This document shows, piece after piece, positions 44,957-57,764 of a stretch of 64,000 nt of DNA. The stretch lies in the NCBI RefSeq assembly GCF_040712315.1, contig NC_134013.1, forward strand, positions 32,833,001 through 32,897,000, given 5' to 3'. Origin of the DNA: Castanea sativa (lineage: Eukaryota; Streptophyta; Magnoliopsida; Fagales; Fagaceae). Position 1 is the stretch's first letter; each line of letters begins with the position of its first letter. A program made the translations under genes and the position numbers. The notes beneath the pieces are model-generated. The model did not search any database. It worked only from the letters and a program-made list of their open reading frames with translations, and was not told the DNA's origin.

Positions 44957-45865
44957 CATTGCTTGCTATCATTTATAAGGAGATTTGGTGTTCAAATTCC
45001 CCTCCTCCAACTTCTTAACTTACCAAAAAAAATATTAAGTTGTAAATTGCACCCTTCAAGCTAGTTTGGGATAATTTTGATTCTCTCCCCAAAAGTTTCA
45101 AATTTTGATTCACTCCCCTAAAATTTTAAGCATTAGTATACCAACAACAAATACAAAAAACATTTATGTGATGCCATGTTGAACTCAGATTAAACAACAA
45201 CTAAAAAAATTGAAACTCGGATTAAAAACAACAACTCACACCCAGATTAAAAACCTAAAAAAATTGAACTCATATTTTTGAAATTACCTTAATGCAATTC
45301 TAATCCTTTGCGAAGATAGCAAATACAATAAAACTCACACCAGCTTTAACTCTGATTTCTAAGGTTGATGGTGAGAGTTACGGTTAGGGTTTTTGATTGC
45401 GTTTTGGGTTTTTGGTTGTGTTTTGGTTTTGGGTTAGGTTTCAGTCTACTAATAATAGCGAAGGGCTTCGCCGTGACTGAGGGAGAAAGAAGAGGAGTTG
45501 GGCTACTAATCAGGAGAGATTAAGGGAGACAGAGGAGGCGCTTTAGAGACATTGCATTCAAATTTTGTTTTTATTCTGTTCAAAACTCAATTTTCCAATT
45601 ATTGAGTTACTAACTTTCCAGTTGGAATTTTTTAATTGGAAAAAGCCACACCTGGTCGGTCAGCGTAGCAAAAACATACCTACAACTCGATAACCAAAAC
45701 ATCGAGTTACCTTGGAACTTGATTTTATGATAATCGAGTTTTACGTAAAACTTGATCTTTTAAAAATTGAATTTCAAAACAGGGACACGGTGCTTAATAA
45801 TTTCAAAATAGGGACATTGGGCTGAATATTTTTAAAAAGAAGGGAAAAAGCCCATTTTCCCCAGC
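44957..45865. other. Undefined insert ending in AAAGCCCATTTTCCCC
   Basis: Non-coding. Its right end AAGGGAAAAAGCCCATTTTCCCC, together with ATCGAGTT-rich sequence before it, recalls the end of the foldback element at 11707. It abuts the DEFL 3' flank abruptly at 45866, so it is probably the element that removed that copy's exon 2. Left end not found. Confidence 0.4.
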
Positions 45866-46335
45866 ATATTCATATCTGCCATTTATTAATCTACACAAAA
45901 TACATGCAATGAGAATTAAAAAGAAATAAATAAATAAACCGCAACTTTAGCCCAGCAGGATTTCCTTGTTTCTGAAAGATTGTATTCCCAATGTTATCTT
46001 TTAGGAGAAACTTAAAAGAGATAAGGTTCTGTGCAAAGAATACAACTTGACATAAATAATAAATTCAAATGTGAATTCTTATTTTTTTTTTCTTTCGAAT
46101 TTGGTAAATATTCTTGATTGTTCATCTTTGAGGAAAATATAAAAGTTAGTGGGTAAAAAAAAAAAGGAAGAAGAAGAAGAAGAAACATGGTATTATTTAG
46201 CAGTGTCGATACAATCTGATCAAGATAACTTTTAGCCCACATGGTAGATAATTAAATTCAATTCAATTTGACTGTTCACATGCCGAGATCGAACTTAAAA
46301 AGGGCAAGATATCGCCCCAAAAAAAAAAGGTATTT
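45866..46335 (+). pseudogene. DEFL 3'-flank relic (further unit)
   Basis: GCATATTCATATCTGCCATTTATTAATCTACACAAAATACATGC matches the sequence after copy 3 (19430 onward) and continues collinear to 46030. About 117 bp of foreign sequence intervenes, then unit sequence resumes (AGTGGGTAAAAAAAA) to near 46320, matching about 17045-17150. No cysteine-rich coding sequence remains. Confidence 0.6.
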
Positions 46336-46560
46336 GATGATTAAATTTTGCTGATGATGCTCCTATGGATATAATACATGCAGGATCTGATTCTAGAATT
46401 GTATTTCTATGGACTAAGTTCCATGCCAAGGTGAGACAATTGAGTATTACCCAAGCTTTTGCTATGTTATTTGTTGTTGTGAACAAAATGGATGGAGCAA
46501 CCCAATATCCATTTTCCATTATAGTATGTTAAACTGAAGGCCCTTGCCAACAGGCTGTTA

Positions 46561-46665
46561 GTGTAGTTCGGAACTATACTTCCTCTCTCTCACATAGGGG
46601 AGAGTTCCACCCACCATGGGGTCAACCCCTCTATGAGAGGGAGGGAGTATAGTCCAAGACTACAC
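46561..46665. repeat. 105-bp near-perfect hairpin
   Basis: GTGTAGTTCGGAACTATACT at the left pairs with AGTATAGTCCAAGACTACAC at the right, with CTCTCTCTCACATAGGGG opposite CCCCTCTATGAGAGGGAGGG and a loop of about 23 nt. It could be a very small MITE or a miRNA-like foldback. No clear TSD. Confidence 0.75.
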
Positions 46666-47075
46666 AATAATTTTCCCTTGCCGGCTTGGATTACTTGGTA
46701 CACATCCATCAGTGTTATATTTGATTAAGGGGGTTTGGGTTGCTTTTTTTTCATGATATGAATCGTTATTTGTAAGTACTAAGTAGCCTAATAGGATGTC
46801 ATGTTATGTGCCAAAAAAAAATCTGATTATGTGCCAAAAAAAAAATCTAATTTATAATCTTGAAAATGCAATTTGGAGTAGACTGAATTTCTTGTCTAAA
46901 AACATAAGCATTATGCGATACCAATAATGCGGAACGCGAAAATTTTTCCAATGGAGACTATGCTATGCCACTTTGATATGCCTTAACATATACGATGTAA
47001 TTTTAAAAATGATGCAGATATGAAATCTAAACAATGTGGGACAATGAACAACTTAATAAGTCAAGAGGAGGAACC

Positions 47076-48106
47076 AGTGTAGTTAATTTCGTACCGTACC
47101 GGCCGGTACGGCCGAAATTTTTCGTTCCGGTGGCTAAACCGGTACCAAAACATAGTAATTTCGTACCGGTTTAAATACCGGCTATACCGGCGTTGTTTCG
47201 GCCATACCGCGATACATACCGGATTTCGGCCGGATAATGATTACCGGGCCGGAATTGAAATTACACCAAATGACCCAAAAACGCCATTACAGTGACTATC
47301 TCTCTCCTCCTCGCGTCGAATACGGCCTTCCTTGTCTCTTTTTCCTCCTTAACCCATCATTATATGAGCTTCACGTTGGCAAAGATGGTGCTTAATGGGT
47401 TGCCAAGCAGAGCTGAAGCTGAAGCTGCTGAACACCACACAGACAGAGAGAGAGAGAGAGAGCGAGAGAGAGATATGAAAACAAGTGAAATGAAAATAAA
47501 TAATGTTGATGGAGTAAGACTTGAAAAGTCAGTCATTGAGCAGAAAAATTTGTTGGAACTCGTGAATATTTGAAAAAGAGAAACGTTGGAACTTGTAAAA
47601 ATTGAAAAAAGCAACTGTCTTTGGTTTTATCACCCATTCCCATCAGTCAAAAATCAAATGGATTAATTCATTTTTTGGTTTTACCAACAACTTTTCCCAC
47701 CTTCACTTCACTCTTTTTTTTTTCTTTTTTTTTTTTTAACTTGTAACATTTTTTTTTTACGGTAGTAATTGAGCTAAGACTAAGTTTTTTAATAAAAAAT
47801 GGGCTGTAGCATATTGAAATAGGTATGAAATATACATTTGTAAGAATTTATATGGGTTATTATCAAATAATTAAATTTATAAACATGTAATTAATATATA
47901 TTATTAAGATATAAATATATTTTTTAAGTAGGTAATCCTGAAATTCACATTTATTATTAGTTTGTGTGTGTATATATATATATATATATAATATAATATA
48001 AAATAACGGTAAACCCGAAACGGTACACCGGTATTGACCGGTACCCGAAATATATCGTACCGGTGACCAAACCGGTACAGCTTCCGGTACGGTATTGGCT
48101 TCCTTG
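47076..48106. mobile_element. ACCGG-rich TIR element with 9-bp TSD, relative of 16041-16678
   Basis: GGAGGAACC at 47067-47075 and 48107-48115 is a perfect TSD. Both ends carry ACCGTACCGG/ACCGGTAC clusters in inverted orientation; the terminal dozen bases match only loosely. The interior holds a short open frame (47292-47573) with a (GA)n stretch and no recognised domain, plus T-rich and AT-rich DNA. No transposase. Confidence 0.7.
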
Positions 48107-48115
48107 GGAGGAACC

Positions 48116-48870
48116 CCAGGTGGGACAATGAACAATATTAATCTTCTCATACGAGTGATAATAAGATTCACACCTGGATTTTTCTAATTTGGGTTGTTTG
48201 TGGCAATTTTTGCTGTGCTTGAATCAGTTGAATGTTCAAGATTGATTTATTTCTCATCAAATCTGTTAAAGGATTATCACTGAGAGGTTGAAATTTGAGC
48301 TACTTTAATACGGAGGAGAACATTTGAAGCTACGAATGATTTCATATAGGTTTGATAATTATGTGAGATGTCTTATTTTGATAACTTAGAAGTCTAATAC
48401 GAATCAAGTGAGATGGAGCTAGGTGCAAAAATAATTTTTTACTATGTTAATTATATAAAAGATCTTCACATAACATTGAGAAATGAGTGAAGTTGTCGGT
48501 CATGTTTCAAACCAAGCTTAACAATTCTTAATATACGAGTAATTATTACATACTCCTCTAATACAATGATGTGAAGCTCTCTCCAGATTCATGATAGATC
48601 ACACAAATTAAATTCATAATATGGTTTATTATGAATGTGAAAAAGGGAGCACCACATTACTATGGGAGTACTAACAATTTTCCTTAATATCTACTTCCTC
48701 CATCCCAAATTGTTGGTCATATTTAGAAAATTCAACTTTTTAAGGAAACGTCATTTATTGCGTTATTTCTTAAATATATAAAAAATTTCAAAATTACCTT
48801 TAAACAAAGTTATCAAACATTTGGAATGATATAAAATAAAATAAAAAATTCTTTCGGTCTTTCCCTTGGT
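48116..48870. other. Intergenic, nothing recognised
   Basis: AT-rich with no ORF or repeat seen. Confidence 0.35.
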
Positions 48871-49190
48871 AGTTGCCGAAATCCCATCTTTTTCACAAAA
48901 AATTACAAAAATTACCATTTTGATCCTGGATTAAGGGAATGCTAATAAAGTTGAAATTTTTCCCAATTGGATAGATTACCCAATTTTACATGTTTGAAGT
49001 CAAAATGACCAAAATGCCCTTATTGACCAATCTTTGACCTAGGTTGGCTGCTACCAAACTAAGTCATAAATTTCACACTTTTATGTCAAAATGAATATTT
49101 CCAAATATTTTTCAAAATTTTGACCATTGTCAACCCATATATGACCCCAATTTGACAAAAAAGGTCTAGTCGTCTAATTAGGTTAAGAAA
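48871..49190. other. Last DEFL-unit spacer relic
   Basis: GTTGCCGAAATCCCATCTTTTTCACAAAAAATTACAAAAATTACCATTTTGATCC and the following lines match 16679-17060 and 7540-7850. It marks the right edge of the recognisable DEFL array. Confidence 0.6.
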
Positions 49191-51678
49191 CAAGAAGAAC
49201 ATTCTCTTCATGATGACTAGGTTAGTTTGGTCCGATAGTTCGGAAGATGTACCCTTGGAATCTCAAAAACTAATGAATTGAGCCAGAGTAATAGTTTTTG
49301 TTGATGGAAATTCACTAAAGAATTCACAATAACTTCTCATATTTGTTTCAGTCTTTCAAATATTGATTTGGTATAACCCGTTACTTGCCAAGTCAAGCAT
49401 TTTGGCATTGATGAGTTTTTGTCGTGTAAAATAATTTTTGTAATTTTTTTTATTACAAAAGTATCACATCGTTTAAAAAAATATCAGGTCATTATTCTGT
49501 TAGTCACGTAAGTAATTACGCTCACGGAATAAAATTTAAGGACCAATAATGTAATTTTACCTTTATTATTATTGTGTTTGTGTATAAAATATTACTTTAC
49601 AATAATCAGATGACAACTTCAAATGAAAGTTTCAATTGTGAGCCAAAAATCTTATAGTTAGGTGGTACTTTTTAGTTCCCATGTTAAATAGAATTTGGGT
49701 TCAAATCCCCTTCTCCCACTTGTTGTATGATCAAATAAATAAATAAAAATTTAATCCTGTGTGACTGTGTGAGAGACACTATTCAATAAATCCACAAACA
49801 CTAAATTTTTTTACAACTAGTTATATGACTTGCCATGATTAGTGTATAATAAAAATGTTGTTTGTGGTAAGTCTATTTGAAAATGATGTTCCAATATCAA
49901 TATACCACTTTCGTCCTATATAATAGTAAACACAACTTGGGGGGGGGGGGGGGGGGGGGGAAGAAAGAAGAGGCAAGTACTAAACAGCCTAGCAGCAGCC
50001 ATTACAATAAGACTATTATTATTATTTGTAGGAAATTTGATAGTTACATTTAGGGGTATGCATAGGTCAAGTTAGAGGGTTTTTTCAACCCAATCCAACC
50101 CATATGGGTCATTTGGGTTAGTGGTTATGCATATATATTTTAGGGAAATGCTAACGAATGTCTTAAGGCATTGGTTAATAATTCATTTTTAAAAAAAATT
50201 ATGAGAAAAGAAAAAAAATAATTAATGTTTGGACAACTTTTTTCATTTATCATAAAAGTGATGTCAAAACTTTCCTCGAATGAATTGTTAACAAATGCCC
50301 TAAGGCACTCATTAGCATGACCCTATATTTTATACCTTGTAAAAAATTAGGTTTTTATCAATTTATTTAAACACTTTTTTCAATAATTTGCTTAAATTAT
50401 ATTCCAAATTTCAAAATTCATCAAAAGTAATTTTTAAAATATCAAAATAGCCCTAATTATTATGGGAGGATTTGAACTCTAGATGTCTTCTTGGAAAACA
50501 CCCAAAGTTGTTAATTTTTTACAAAACACTTGGCAATCACACAGGTATATAAAATATTATAATTGGAAAAAGACTTGTTACGATAAAATTGGGCGGTTTT
50601 GTTAGTAATTGCTATATAGTATATATAATGGCTCCGTAAGGAACTTATTGAGTTACAAGATTCAACTCTCAACTATTGTTAATAAAATATTTAAGTATAT
50701 ATAACGGCCTCTTAATCAGAGGAACTTGACTCCACAGTTGATTCCATGGAAAGTTTGTCCATCAAAGGCTGCTACTTCGCATGTTGCTATTGCTAATAGG
50801 CTCTTTAACTTGAGGAACCTTGCTAGTATATTGATAGGTCGGAGCATAATAAAACCTTCAAATCTCCGAGGACGGCTGCAGTACTTGTCTATTATAGCAA
50901 AGCCAATCTTGAGTCTTGACAAGGCCTGCCTCAGATGCCAAGCTCGACTTAACAGTTAGCAGCACAACAAATCTACAAACCCCGTAACTTTCTCTTGTTT
51001 TCCTAGTATGAAGGTTACAGGCCGAGGCCCATTATATAGAAATCATGCACAGAATGTCCTCTAGCTATTTATGGGCTGCACTCTTTAATTTTACTTGATT
51101 CTATTTGATGTCACTTGAACCCAAATTCTCTAAGGGCCAGGAGGGAAAAGTCAAGTTGGCCTGAATATAGTAAGGGAATTAGATAATTCCACTGAACTAC
51201 AAGACCTTTTTTCCTAATGTTGCTTGACTTGACTAACTGTAAACTACAGGATTTTGTTATTTAATCGTAAACCAAAGATACAAGGCCATGCAAATTCCCA
51301 ACATCTGTATTAAATTACATGTGCATAACCATTAAAACATCATTTTGCTCATCTTTCCAAACCTTAAATGACTCCATAATTTTAACCCGGTGCAAAGATT
51401 TGAAAATTTGTGGAGCCTATACTAATTTCAATTTTCAATTAACATTCTTTACTTCGAATAATAAGTTTTGGCCCAATCATCATAATTCATAGCTAGGGGT
51501 TCATAATTTAAGATGCCTTCGACAGGAAGATCAGCTGGGCCTCCACCAAATTCTACTGTTTGCTTCCTCTTCAGACTTCAACAGGGAGATGGGACGGGCC
51601 CCACCAATATTCTCAGGTTTGCTTCCTCTTCAAACTGGCAACCAAAGAATATAAGGGGGGGCCTTCCTGATGAAACCT
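49191..51678. other. Intergenic, no gene; G22 run at 49939-49960
   Basis: AT-rich. One 22-G homopolymer. A short open frame on both strands at 50716-50959 has no recognisable domain. At 51510-51660 two imperfect ~70-bp copies of 'CAGGRAGAT..GGGCC.CCACCAA.ATTCT' lie just past the stop codon of the next gene, probably in its 3' UTR. Confidence 0.4.
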
Positions 51679-54600
51679 TCATTCATATATTTTCTTCCTC
51701 TTCAAAAGGGCAGGGCAAATGAAGATGAAACCAATGAGGAAAAGAACACACAATGTTTTAAAATCATATAGATCCTTGACTGACTTGAGATCCCCAAGAG
51801 CAAGACCAGCCTATATCATACAAAATCAGCAACATGATTAGTACAATGACTAACAACAAAGCAAAGGACTTACCATATATGCAAGCAATTTACTATACAT
51901 AAAGTATTTAAACAACATATAAATATACTACCAAGCCTGTAGACTGTAGAACCCTGAGAAAACCAAATTTTATGAACTGTGGAGACTATTATGAAATTCC
52001 AGAGTAACACCAATAGAAAAAGAAAAGAAAAACACGTGGTTATCTAACAATCCAGCAGCAACCAAAAAATAAAATGGTAAAGAGGGAGGTATGGGAAAAA
52101 CCTTTAAATGACATATTTGTATTGGTTCCTTGCTATGTAGACGAGTGTACACAAAAGTAAAAGGATAAAAATTTCCTCCGACTCATTATGTGAATGATCA
52201 TGCACATTATTATAATCATATTTACTCATTAAGTCATCTAAACAAGTCATGATTTCAAATCATGCAATTAAAAGCATACAAATACGATCATTTGAATAGT
52301 CATGTAGTGGATTGGGGAATTATCTTCCAAACCAACTTGAAAAAATTTCTACCCAAAGTAAAAAACCAATTGCATGAAAAGTTCTCGGTTCCTTCATGAT
52401 TTCTAATGAAAAAGTCACTCAAAGAGGGTATGTGTGAAGCAAAAGCACACTTATGCTATATTCATCAGCTGAGCACACCAAGCAGCAACGAAGTACTCCC
52501 CCAGAAATTGATCATCATTCTAGCAAGCAATCTCTTCCAGAAATGAGGGGACAACACCACATTTGATTCAGAGAGACTAATGGCATTTTTTCAAAGCTAT
52601 TTGGAAAAGATCAGGATGGATCTTGCTATATAACAACAGGGCAGGAAGAATTCAATCACAAATGCACAAAAACTCTACTTCCCTCAAGGCTAACACCATT
52701 CCTAAAAAGTATACAATATGGAGAAAATATTTTTAGAAATGGTGCAACTAAGATAGTTTAATGTTTCCCTGCAACCCAATGTAGTCTCTCCATATTCAGA
52801 CAATTGGACCCACCATACATCATACCAGTACTCTCCGAACTTCCAACACCATTTACCTGAGAGCTTTAATAAGAAAAGGCCCATGTCACACAGTCACAAA
52901 TGAAAATGGTAACTATAATGTCAACAAACACTCAATCATTTCCCTTTTCCTCTAACAATTCTTAACTAGCTCATCATGGCACATACTTTTTAAGAAGAAA
53001 AAAGTATTGGAGTTTTACACATCTTTGACCACTTTCAATAATAAGCTGCAAAGTGTGCGTAGCCTTCCTAATACAGCCAAGGCAGATTAATTTGTTACCA
53101 CTTCGTAAATTTGTCTATTCAAGACTTATTTTATTGGGCCACATGTGAAATTCTTGGATGCCATTGGGCCCACCTGCAAGTTACATCACGTGAGCGCAGG
53201 ACTCAAACCTAGGACCTCAAGATTCCTAACCCTTGCATCCCACCATTTGAGAAACCTGGGCAAGTGGATGGAGTAGGAGCCCTGGGGTCCTTCACGCCCT
53301 TCAAAAGAAGACCAAGAACAACAATAATATAGTCTTAATCCTAAAACTTTGGGGTTGACTATGAACACTCAATTGCCAAATCAGAGTCAGCCACATGTAC
53401 TTTTCTCCACCATTTTATCATATCCAAAAGTATACTCTTTGTTATTTCCATTAACATATCACTTTTACAACTACTAGTCTAGGATACACAAACACTTCAT
53501 TTGGGGTGCTGTACCCGTATCGTATCCATGTCGTACCAGTGTTGTACCTGTGTCCAATTTGCAGCATCATGCTATAATTTTTCAAAAATTGCGCATGTCG
53601 CCATATCATACCCGTACCCATACTTGTACCCGTGTCCGTGTCCGTGTCCGTGCATCCTAGCTACTAGTATTATTTTATGTCTTCCCCCACTTCTTTTCAT
53701 TTCATTGACTTGAATCAAATCACTTTTTCTCACTGATGTATTAATTGTTGTTCTTTGCACATAACCAAACATCTCAAGCAACTCTCCCTTGTCTTTTAAT
53801 CAATAGGAGCCACCAATATCTTTAAACGATTTTTTTTTTATTTTAATTTCTTTCCTTGTATTTCCACTTATCCATCTTAGCAACATTCCCACTATAGCTA
53901 TGCTCATTTTATAAACATATCACTTCTTGATATGATAGCCCAACATTCAATACCATATAGCAGAATTGGACATGTAGAATTCTTCTAAATACCATATGAT
54001 AACCCATCAACGTAGTTATGTTCAAATTTTTAAGTTATAACAACTTATAAAGTTGAATTATCTTATGCTTAACAAAATATATGATCATTATGACCTTTAA
54101 ATGTATGTTGATAACCGTAAATAGTTAAGTGACCACTTACTAGAAATACATTTGCCAGTTTCTTAATGAATAATGTTGGCATTCAACTTCACATGATACA
54201 CAAATCATCTCCAAGGGGGAGGGGGGGGGGGGGGGGAATCTTTGTCAGCACAAAGAAATATCAACAACTGCTCATAGTTAAGAATTTGGAGTGTAGTTTT
54301 TTCTGCAATCCTTATGAGAGTTTTTAAATGATAACCCACTATGAACAAGCTTCATGTTCAACCACAAGGTTGTAATTCTTGACTATTTAGGTTATTGCTA
54401 ATCCATAAAGAATGCAATATATGGTCAGGACAGAAGGATAAGAATAAGAGACAAATATTCTTTTAGTTCCAATTACAATGCGGTGAAGGGCCAATAGAGA
54501 TTCAGTAAAAAAAGATAAAAAGCACTGCCCTGCCCCCAACCATTCCTTTTTTAAACAAAGAAGCAAATTCTATCTACAATGTTAAACTTGCAGCAGTATG

Positions 54601-57600
54601 GTAATCCATGCACAAGAGAATGATTATTTGACGTTGCTCATTTTTTCGAAGATAAAAGAAATCTACACTCCATCCATACAGAACTTCTTACCTTTCAATT
54701 GTGTGCATTCCAGAATGTTTGTCAATGATTGAAAAGGTTATAGCACTAATTTTTCTACTATCCAATACTACCCTTACTGCAATTAGTAAAACTTATCTCC
54801 TTAAATTCAAAGGAGGGAAGTTCATAAAGAATAATGTGTTAATGACATAATTTCTTTTCTTTATATATTTCTTATTATTAAGTTACACATGAACTCAGTG
54901 GGTCTTGAACCATGATCTCACCCTCGATCATGCACTTACAACAAGAGGGGGTGCCATTTGAGCTAGAGCTCACAAGCGCTTTTCTTTAATTATCGATTTT
55001 TTTCAAAGATAATCTTTAAGTGGCTGACAGAGAAAATAGTGCAACAAAGAAGACGGAGAGAGGGAAGAGAGAGAAAGAAGGAAAGGCAGAACCCACCTGA
55101 AGAAGGCGAACTCAAAAATGAGTTCACTACATTTAGCAGAGGACTTACACAAAAGAGATGAGATGAGAAGGACAACCATTAACGTCTTCTCAAATGCCCC
55201 CAACAAGTTCTTTGGGCCATCAAACTTTTGTCCATTCTTTAGACTCCTTTATGTTCATTGTACATGAAGGAGTGTCTCTTTGCAATAAAATATTTAACTT
55301 ATCCAAAAAAAAAAATCAACTCCCTTACACCATTCACATGAGAGCATAAGCATGAAGCTTCTAGAAAAGACTCCCTTTCTTCAATTATGAAGAAATTCTT
55401 CAATAATTGTTATTATAAGTTTGAGAAACGAGGGTATCCAAATCTCTATGAGCACCTAACCATTCCCTCGTATATGCCCTGTTCCACATTCTGTAGATTA
55501 TTATATAGAGGAATCCCTTGAGGTCGCCCCAAATTGCTGCCCAGAGGTTTTGAACCCAAGATCTCATGGAAATCATGAGACCCTAGGAACCACTAAGCCA
55601 ACCCCTTGGGGTAAAATCCTTTAATAATGCAAACATAAGAAATTATTTGCGGGAAAAAATAAAATGAGAACATTGAAAAGAATTATTAATAGTCTCTCTC
55701 AGCCCAGCTTTGCAAATTCAGCACTAGTTAGGTAAATCCTACTGTTGACACAACAAATGATCCACCAAAATACTTCTTAATCAAAAATGCCTTTGATAAT
55801 AGGGAAGTATGGACCAAGTTATATATAAAAGCAGCCACCCAAGTACAGATGATCAAAGAAGACAAAAACATAGAACTATCTCATGCCAAAGACAAATCAT
55901 TTCAATTTCTCTAAAACTCTAAAAATGACCTAATAAGGAGATGTAGCAGAAGTATTTTTTTTAATAAATTTCATAAGTGGTGGCCATTTTTAAATGTACT
56001 TTTGAAATCTAACTGACATATCAAACACTCCCATAACAGTGTTATGACTGTAAAGGAGAAAACAACACCAAAAAATAAAAAGGAATGTAAAGCAATCAAT
56101 ATAACAGCAACATCAATAAGGTTCTGCATTAAAAAATAAAAATAAAATATAACATAAGCAACAAGATAATAACTGTGAAATGAGAAGGTCAGAGAGAGGG
56201 ACTTACTCTGACTGTGATATAGGATGCTGGAATAAGACCAATCAAGGTAGCCAAAAAGAATATATGAAAGGGTATATCAACAATGGGAGATGCCAAATTA
56301 ATGAAAAGGTTGGGCAACGACGGAGTTATCCTCAGAAAGAGCATGTAATTCAGCAGCTTATCTCTACGTTTAGCTATCTGATTCCATGAAATTTCATGTT
56401 AATTGAGAAGCACAATAAATGACCAGAGTTAAAAATAAATAAAAAATTTATGATACAAATAAAAGACAGGAAAAAGATATACCTCTGCTTGGAAGAATCT
56501 CAACTTTTCAGGCCACAACCAACTAACTATGGGCCTGCCAATTAACTTAGACAAAAAGTAGCAGGATGATGCTCCAGCTGTAGCATTTAAAACAACTAAG
56601 AGAAGGCCTCTAATGACACCAAAAAGAGCTCCAGCTAACAAAGACATGAAAATTGTTCCAGGAATCATAAATGTCTGCATGAAGATGTAAATGGAGCAGT
56701 AACCCAGAATGAATTGAGCTGGATAATCCTTAGCATAGGATCCCAGATGATCTCTGAGGCAAAATTCACAAACACAAAAAAACAAAAAAGGAGTCGTAGT
56801 TCAGGAAAAGCTTGAGGCAGTTACAACTTAAAACATGAAAAGCAAAGAAACAAACAAGCTCAAATGGTATTGCAAACGAAACGAGCAGAGCAACACCTCC
56901 TTTTGTTTCGACAGAAATGATTTCTGGAAAACTGACCTGTTTTCCTAAGTTTGGTTGTGAAATGAAAATTTAGTGTGGAGATTATTGGCAGTGGTATGTT
57001 AAGTATGTGACATTCTAGAAAACGTTTTCACTATATTGGACATTTGGGCTTATTTTTGGTCGCCCACAAAAGGCATTTTCCATTGACCTGCGTTTTCTGC
57101 CATACCAAACACAGAAAATGCAGAAACGTTTTCCGTCAAAACAAATGGAGACTTTGGATCAAAATGTAGAAGCCATGACAATTTGTAAAGCTAATGCACA
57201 CCACACACTTTTGTGCCTTGGAAAACAAGTAACTAATGTTAAATGTTCAATTTCCCCCTTTCTTATGAGCTTATGCTTTTTGAATAATTAATATTTATTA
57301 TGGTATCAAAGCTGTTTCCGGTCTTGTCACGATGACCATGGTTAACTGATTAAATTCACCAATTTACTATTAGTAAGAAAATCAAATAATGATAATTCTA
57401 ATAACAAAATTAGCAATTTAAGAAACCAATAATTTCAGATTCAAAACATGAAATTCATATAAAATAAAGGAAGGACAACGGAAAAAGGAAAGTACTTGAG
57501 CAAGCGAAGATCGGAAATGGAGCGAGGCAGCTTGAGCTTCCCGAAGTCCGCCGCAGGCATGGTGAGGTAGACGCAGAAGAGGCCGGCGGAGAAGATGAAG

Positions 57601-57764
57601 AAGACGGAGAGCGAAGCAACGATTTCCCATCGAGTCAAAGGGAATCGGTCCAATTTAGGCCTCTTGGCGGAGGGCGAATCGTCCCCATTCTCTTCATCTT
57701 CGTCTCTCAACACTATCCTCACGCTCTCGCCCATCGCGCTCCGAGGAGCCGCCATTGACGACAT
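51679..57764 (-). CDS. VTT-domain (SNARE-associated Golgi, TVP38/TMEM64-type) membrane protein
   Basis: Four exons, all with GT/AG borders: 57764-57496, 56753-56483, 56377-56207 and 51810-51679, giving 280 residues. The N-terminus is acidic and cytosolic-looking, with membrane segments at about 49-69, 102-121 and 123-145, then 193-230 and 255-270. The VTT (PF09335-type) hallmarks are visible: GTIFMSLLAGALFG (122-135), a small-residue segment ATAGASSCYFLSKLIGR (147-163), RITPSLPNLFIN (196-207) and a C-terminal KRKKIYE tail. Relatives are endomembrane proteins, in animals TMEM41B/VMP1-type lipid scramblases; in plants the role is poorly known. Start chosen as the first ATG; an alternative Met is residue 4. 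Introns of 742, 105 and 4396 bp; the last is unusually long. No frameshift or stop: the one clearly intact conserved gene here. Confidence 0.9.
53474..53664. repeat. Short element rich in GTACC/CGTGTCC repeats
   Basis: Within the last intron of the VTT gene. Begins CTAGGATACACAAACAC and ends GTGCATCCTAG (short inverted ends), with internal CGTATCGTATCC, GTACCCGTGTCC and a (CGTGTC)3 tract. Looks like a small non-autonomous element; TSD not resolved. Confidence 0.45.
54215..54237. repeat. G-rich homopolymer
   Basis: GGGGGAGGGGGGGGGGGGGGGGG in the VTT gene's last intron; potential G-quadruplex on the plus strand and a slippage hotspot. Confidence 0.8.

Noticed and set aside
47292..47573. 93-residue frame within the ACCGG-rich element
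   Set aside because: Contains a (GA)n-encoded RERERERE stretch and no domain; probably non-coding, though a captured fragment cannot be excluded.
50716..50959. Overlapping open frames on both strands near 50.7 kb
   Set aside because: No domain recognised, no splice partners; not supported as a gene.
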